From: CADEEN01 sp031389585
GTDB taxonomy: Bacteria; Pseudomonadota; Gammaproteobacteria; Burkholderiales; Burkholderiaceae_C
DNA length: 17,617 bases
Reading direction: 5' to 3'
Assembly: GCA_031389585.1 (NCBI GenBank)
Contig: JANMSS010000354.1
Coordinates: 1 to 17,617 of the forward strand
Every line of letters starts with the position of its first letter. Positions within the stretch are counted from its first letter, which is position 1. The notes beneath the pieces were generated by a model that saw nothing but the letters and a program-made list of their open reading frames with translations, did not search any database and had not been told where the DNA came from. Shown one piece after another: positions 16,901 through 17,617 of this stretch. Made by a program: the position numbers and the translations under genes.

Positions 16901-17617
16901 GGACTCCGGCCTGTCGACACAGATCACCGTCCTGGCCAATGACACGGATGTCGATGGTGATACGTTGACAGTCACGGCAGCCACCTCGCCCAACGGCACG
17001 GTCACGATCAATGCCAATGGCACGCTGAGCTTCACGCCGGCGGCCAATTTCAACGGCGCGACAACGATCAGCTACACGATCTCGGACGGCAATGGCGGCA
17101 CCGACACCGCCACCGTGTTCGTCAACGTCACACCCGTCAACGACGCGCCGGTGGCGCTCGACGACGGCTCGGCAGCGACCCCGCTGCTCACCGTGGCCGA
17201 AGACTCGGGTCTGTCGGCGCAGATCACGGTGCTGGCCAATGACACCGATGTCGATGGCGATGCGCTCACGATCACTGCGGCGACTTCGCCCAACGGCGCA
17301 GTCACGATCAATGCCAACGGCACGCTGAGCTTCACGCCGGCGGCTAATTTCAACGGCGCGACGACGATCAGCTACACGGTCGCGGACGGCAACGGCGGGA
17401 CGGATACCGCCACGGTGTTTGTCAACGTCACGCCCGTCAACGACGCGCCTGACGCGCTCGACGACGGCTCCGCAGCGACCCCGCTGCTCACCGTGGCCGA
17501 GGACTCGGGTCTGTCGGCTCAGATCACGGTGCTGGCCAATGACACGGATGTCGATGGCGATGCTTTGACGGTCACGGCCGCCACCTCGCCCAACGGCGCG
17601 GTCACGATCAACGCCAA
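13680..17617 (+). CDS. Giant LapA-like retention-module adhesin (3' truncated by window)
   Basis: A very large surface protein of which 1312 codons are visible, with no stop before the window ends. The ATG at 13680 follows a weak GAGAG. Domain order by residue: a retention-module-like N-terminus (about 8-65, GIVVSIWGKAYVRGANGQW onward); PAAG at 87-90, a LapG-type cleavage site, followed by a Gly-rich linker; a cadherin-like domain (about 151-248); a tandem-95-like domain (249-341); three Ig-like repeats of about 92 residues (342-619); an Ig-like domain of the PTASLVLDTVTADN type (about 620-722); two VCBS-type domains (about 723-840 and 841-945); a second cadherin-like domain (950-1053); and 100-residue tandem-95 repeats from 1054 to the edge. 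Ca-binding-style DTDVDGD motifs recur. There is no N-terminal Sec signal, which agrees with type I export by the LapBC pair upstream. The protein should stay anchored in the outer-membrane pore and mediate biofilm attachment. The C-terminal secretion signal and any RTX repeats are out of view. Confidence 0.9.
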   Translation, partial: MSTHPIAPRGIVVSIWGKAYVRGANGQWRLLKLGEVLRPLEPLRTEQDSIVMMIDPAGQVRQLAASQTTEADRVIAALESADPLAAPAAGLAGGDSGGLQPGLRVERVVEDVTASPQSASLAAAPPSVGRITQSNAPELSVAAPVTASSSTVAAVEEGGAIALGLTAPGGSGSLQVVVTQVPGVGQIVTAAGAVLTVGSLLAPTDLAGLRYVPPADYDGLTPIAPFAYSVSSGTSSATGSTQISLTAVNDAPIAVADSVSTVGTAPATHAVVGNDTDVDGGPLVVSGASVAPALGTVVVNADGTLTFTAAPGVSGTVVVSYTVSDGRGGSASAILTVNVALVPSVTVDAPALSNDSTPRITGTSNLPPGSTVTLSATDANGALQTFTAIVQPDGSYGADVPAALADGPYSVLASVSAPAGSATANDGGSIDTRAPTLTVEGPAQTNDSTPTITGTTDLPAGATVALTVTGANGAVQTFSTTVQAGGTYRADVPAVLAQGSYSVVASAVDAAGNAASASDGGAIDSVAPTLTVDAPALGNDSTPTIAGTTDLPPGSIVTLTVTDALGAVQSFTTAVQVGGTYRVDVPAALAEGSYSVVAAASDAAGNAASANDSGAIDITPPTASLVLDTVTADNIVNAGEATGSITLTGTVGGDVQPGDTVTLIVNGTTYTAAVQPGNGFAIAVLGADLLADADRRVDASVATTDAAGNTTTATATRDYAVNTAPIAVADTVSIGEDSAGAGADVTPGSPGQDSDADGDTLTVTGVAVGVQTSTTGYVGSALIGAWGTLTLATDGSYNYVPLPVAQTLAAGQTVSDVFSYTIADGRGGFATATLTVSVNGAEDPTVIAGPLTGTVQEDVSASAIGALTATDTETGARAFAVQTSTAGIYGQFSIDALGNWRYALSNAAANVQALAAGQSVTETFVVASDDGATATVTVTILGNNDAPVVSSTAISASEEGAAVALGLAVPTDVDTGAVLTITVAGLPTIGQVQLADGTPVVSGATLSAAQLAGLRYLPPADYDGVSPVGSFAYSVSDGLVSAAGATSIALSAVNDAPVALDDGSALTPLLTVVEDSGLSTQITVLANDTDVDGDTLTVTAATSPNGTVTINANGTLSFTPAANFNGATTISYTISDGNGGTDTATVFVNVTPVNDAPVALDDGSAATPLLTVAEDSGLSAQITVLANDTDVDGDALTITAATSPNGAVTINANGTLSFTPAANFNGATTISYTVADGNGGTDTATVFVNVTPVNDAPDALDDGSAATPLLTVAEDSGLSAQITVLANDTDVDGDALTVTAATSPNGAVTINA
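14703..15536 (+). repeat. Three tandem Ig-like repeats (about 92-93 residues each) in the adhesin
   Basis: Units begin at 14703, 14979 and 15258. Each starts VPSVTVDAP or APTLTV and contains NDSTPxIxGTxxLPxG, a G-x-Y-x-x-DVPAxLAxGxYSVxA core and a final DxGxID. Copies 2 and 3 are clearly more alike than copy 1, suggesting a later duplication of that pair. Confidence 0.85.
16839..17617 (+). repeat. 300-bp tandem repeats (100-residue tandem-95/cadherin-like units)
   Basis: Units start at 16839, 17139 and 17439 (NDAPVALDDGSA or NDAPDALDDGSA); the third is cut by the window. The period is exactly 300 bp. Over the 157 bp that can be compared directly (17161-17317 against 17461-17617), I count 14 differences by eye, mostly at third codon positions. 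The array very likely continues to the right. Confidence 0.9.

Noticed and set aside
13680..17617. Calling the adhesin an RTX toxin
   Set aside because: No GGxGxDxLx nonapeptide repeats or toxin domains are visible; the C-terminus is outside the window.
16839..17617. CRISPR-like or non-coding tandem repeat
   Set aside because: The 300-bp units are in frame and encode 100-residue protein repeats, with no short repeat/spacer structure.

Overview
The window is high-GC DNA with dense, tightly packed genes. The gene content (a phaC-phaA-phaB polyhydroxyalkanoate operon, a short PlsB-like acyltransferase, a zeta-class GST/maleylacetoacetate isomerase, and a LapBC-type type I secretion system next to a giant retention-module adhesin) suggests a betaproteobacterium. 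Burkholderiales, perhaps the Rubrivivax/Leptothrix/Ideonella neighbourhood, is my best guess. That placement is inferred from gene content and protein style, not from a marker gene.

Layout. (1) 1-3681, plus strand: the 3' part of a membrane acyltransferase gene, then a beta-propeller (streptogramin-lyase-like) protein with a twin-arginine signal, then an uncharacterised lipoprotein whose GTG start overlaps the preceding stop codon. (2) 3688-3792: two copies of a 46-bp G-rich hairpin repeat between convergent genes, probably acting as a two-way terminator. (3) 3804-7481, minus strand: phaC-phaA-phaB, the complete three-enzyme route from acetyl-CoA to polyhydroxybutyrate. (4) 7601-7867, plus strand: a small two-helix membrane protein, divergent from phaC, whose 3' end overlaps the tail of the next gene. 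(5) 7796-9176, minus strand: pgeF/yfiH (purine nucleoside phosphorylase of the multicopper-oxidase-like family) downstream of and overlapping maiA. (6) 9299-17617, plus strand: a zinc-ribbon Nudix hydrolase, then a LapB-type ABC exporter with a degenerate C39 domain, then a LapC/HlyD-type adaptor, then, after 222 bp with a hairpin and a CRP/FNR-like dyad, a very large adhesin gene that runs off the right edge with about 1312 codons visible and no stop.

The most interesting part is the right-hand block. The adhesin has a short N-terminal module resembling the LapA retention module, a PAAG site of the kind cleaved by LapG proteases, a Gly-rich linker, and then a mosaic of Ig-like, VCBS and tandem-95/cadherin-like domains. 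The mosaic ends in 100-residue repeats that are exactly 300 bp long at DNA level. With the exporter and adaptor genes directly upstream, this reads as a c-di-GMP-type surface-adhesion system. However, the outer-membrane pore, LapG, LapD and the adhesin C-terminus are not in view. A large antisense open frame over the adhesin is a codon-bias shadow.

No stretch over 300 bp lacks a gene. The largest gap is 13458-13679. I see no tRNA, rRNA, IS element, CRISPR array or replication origin.
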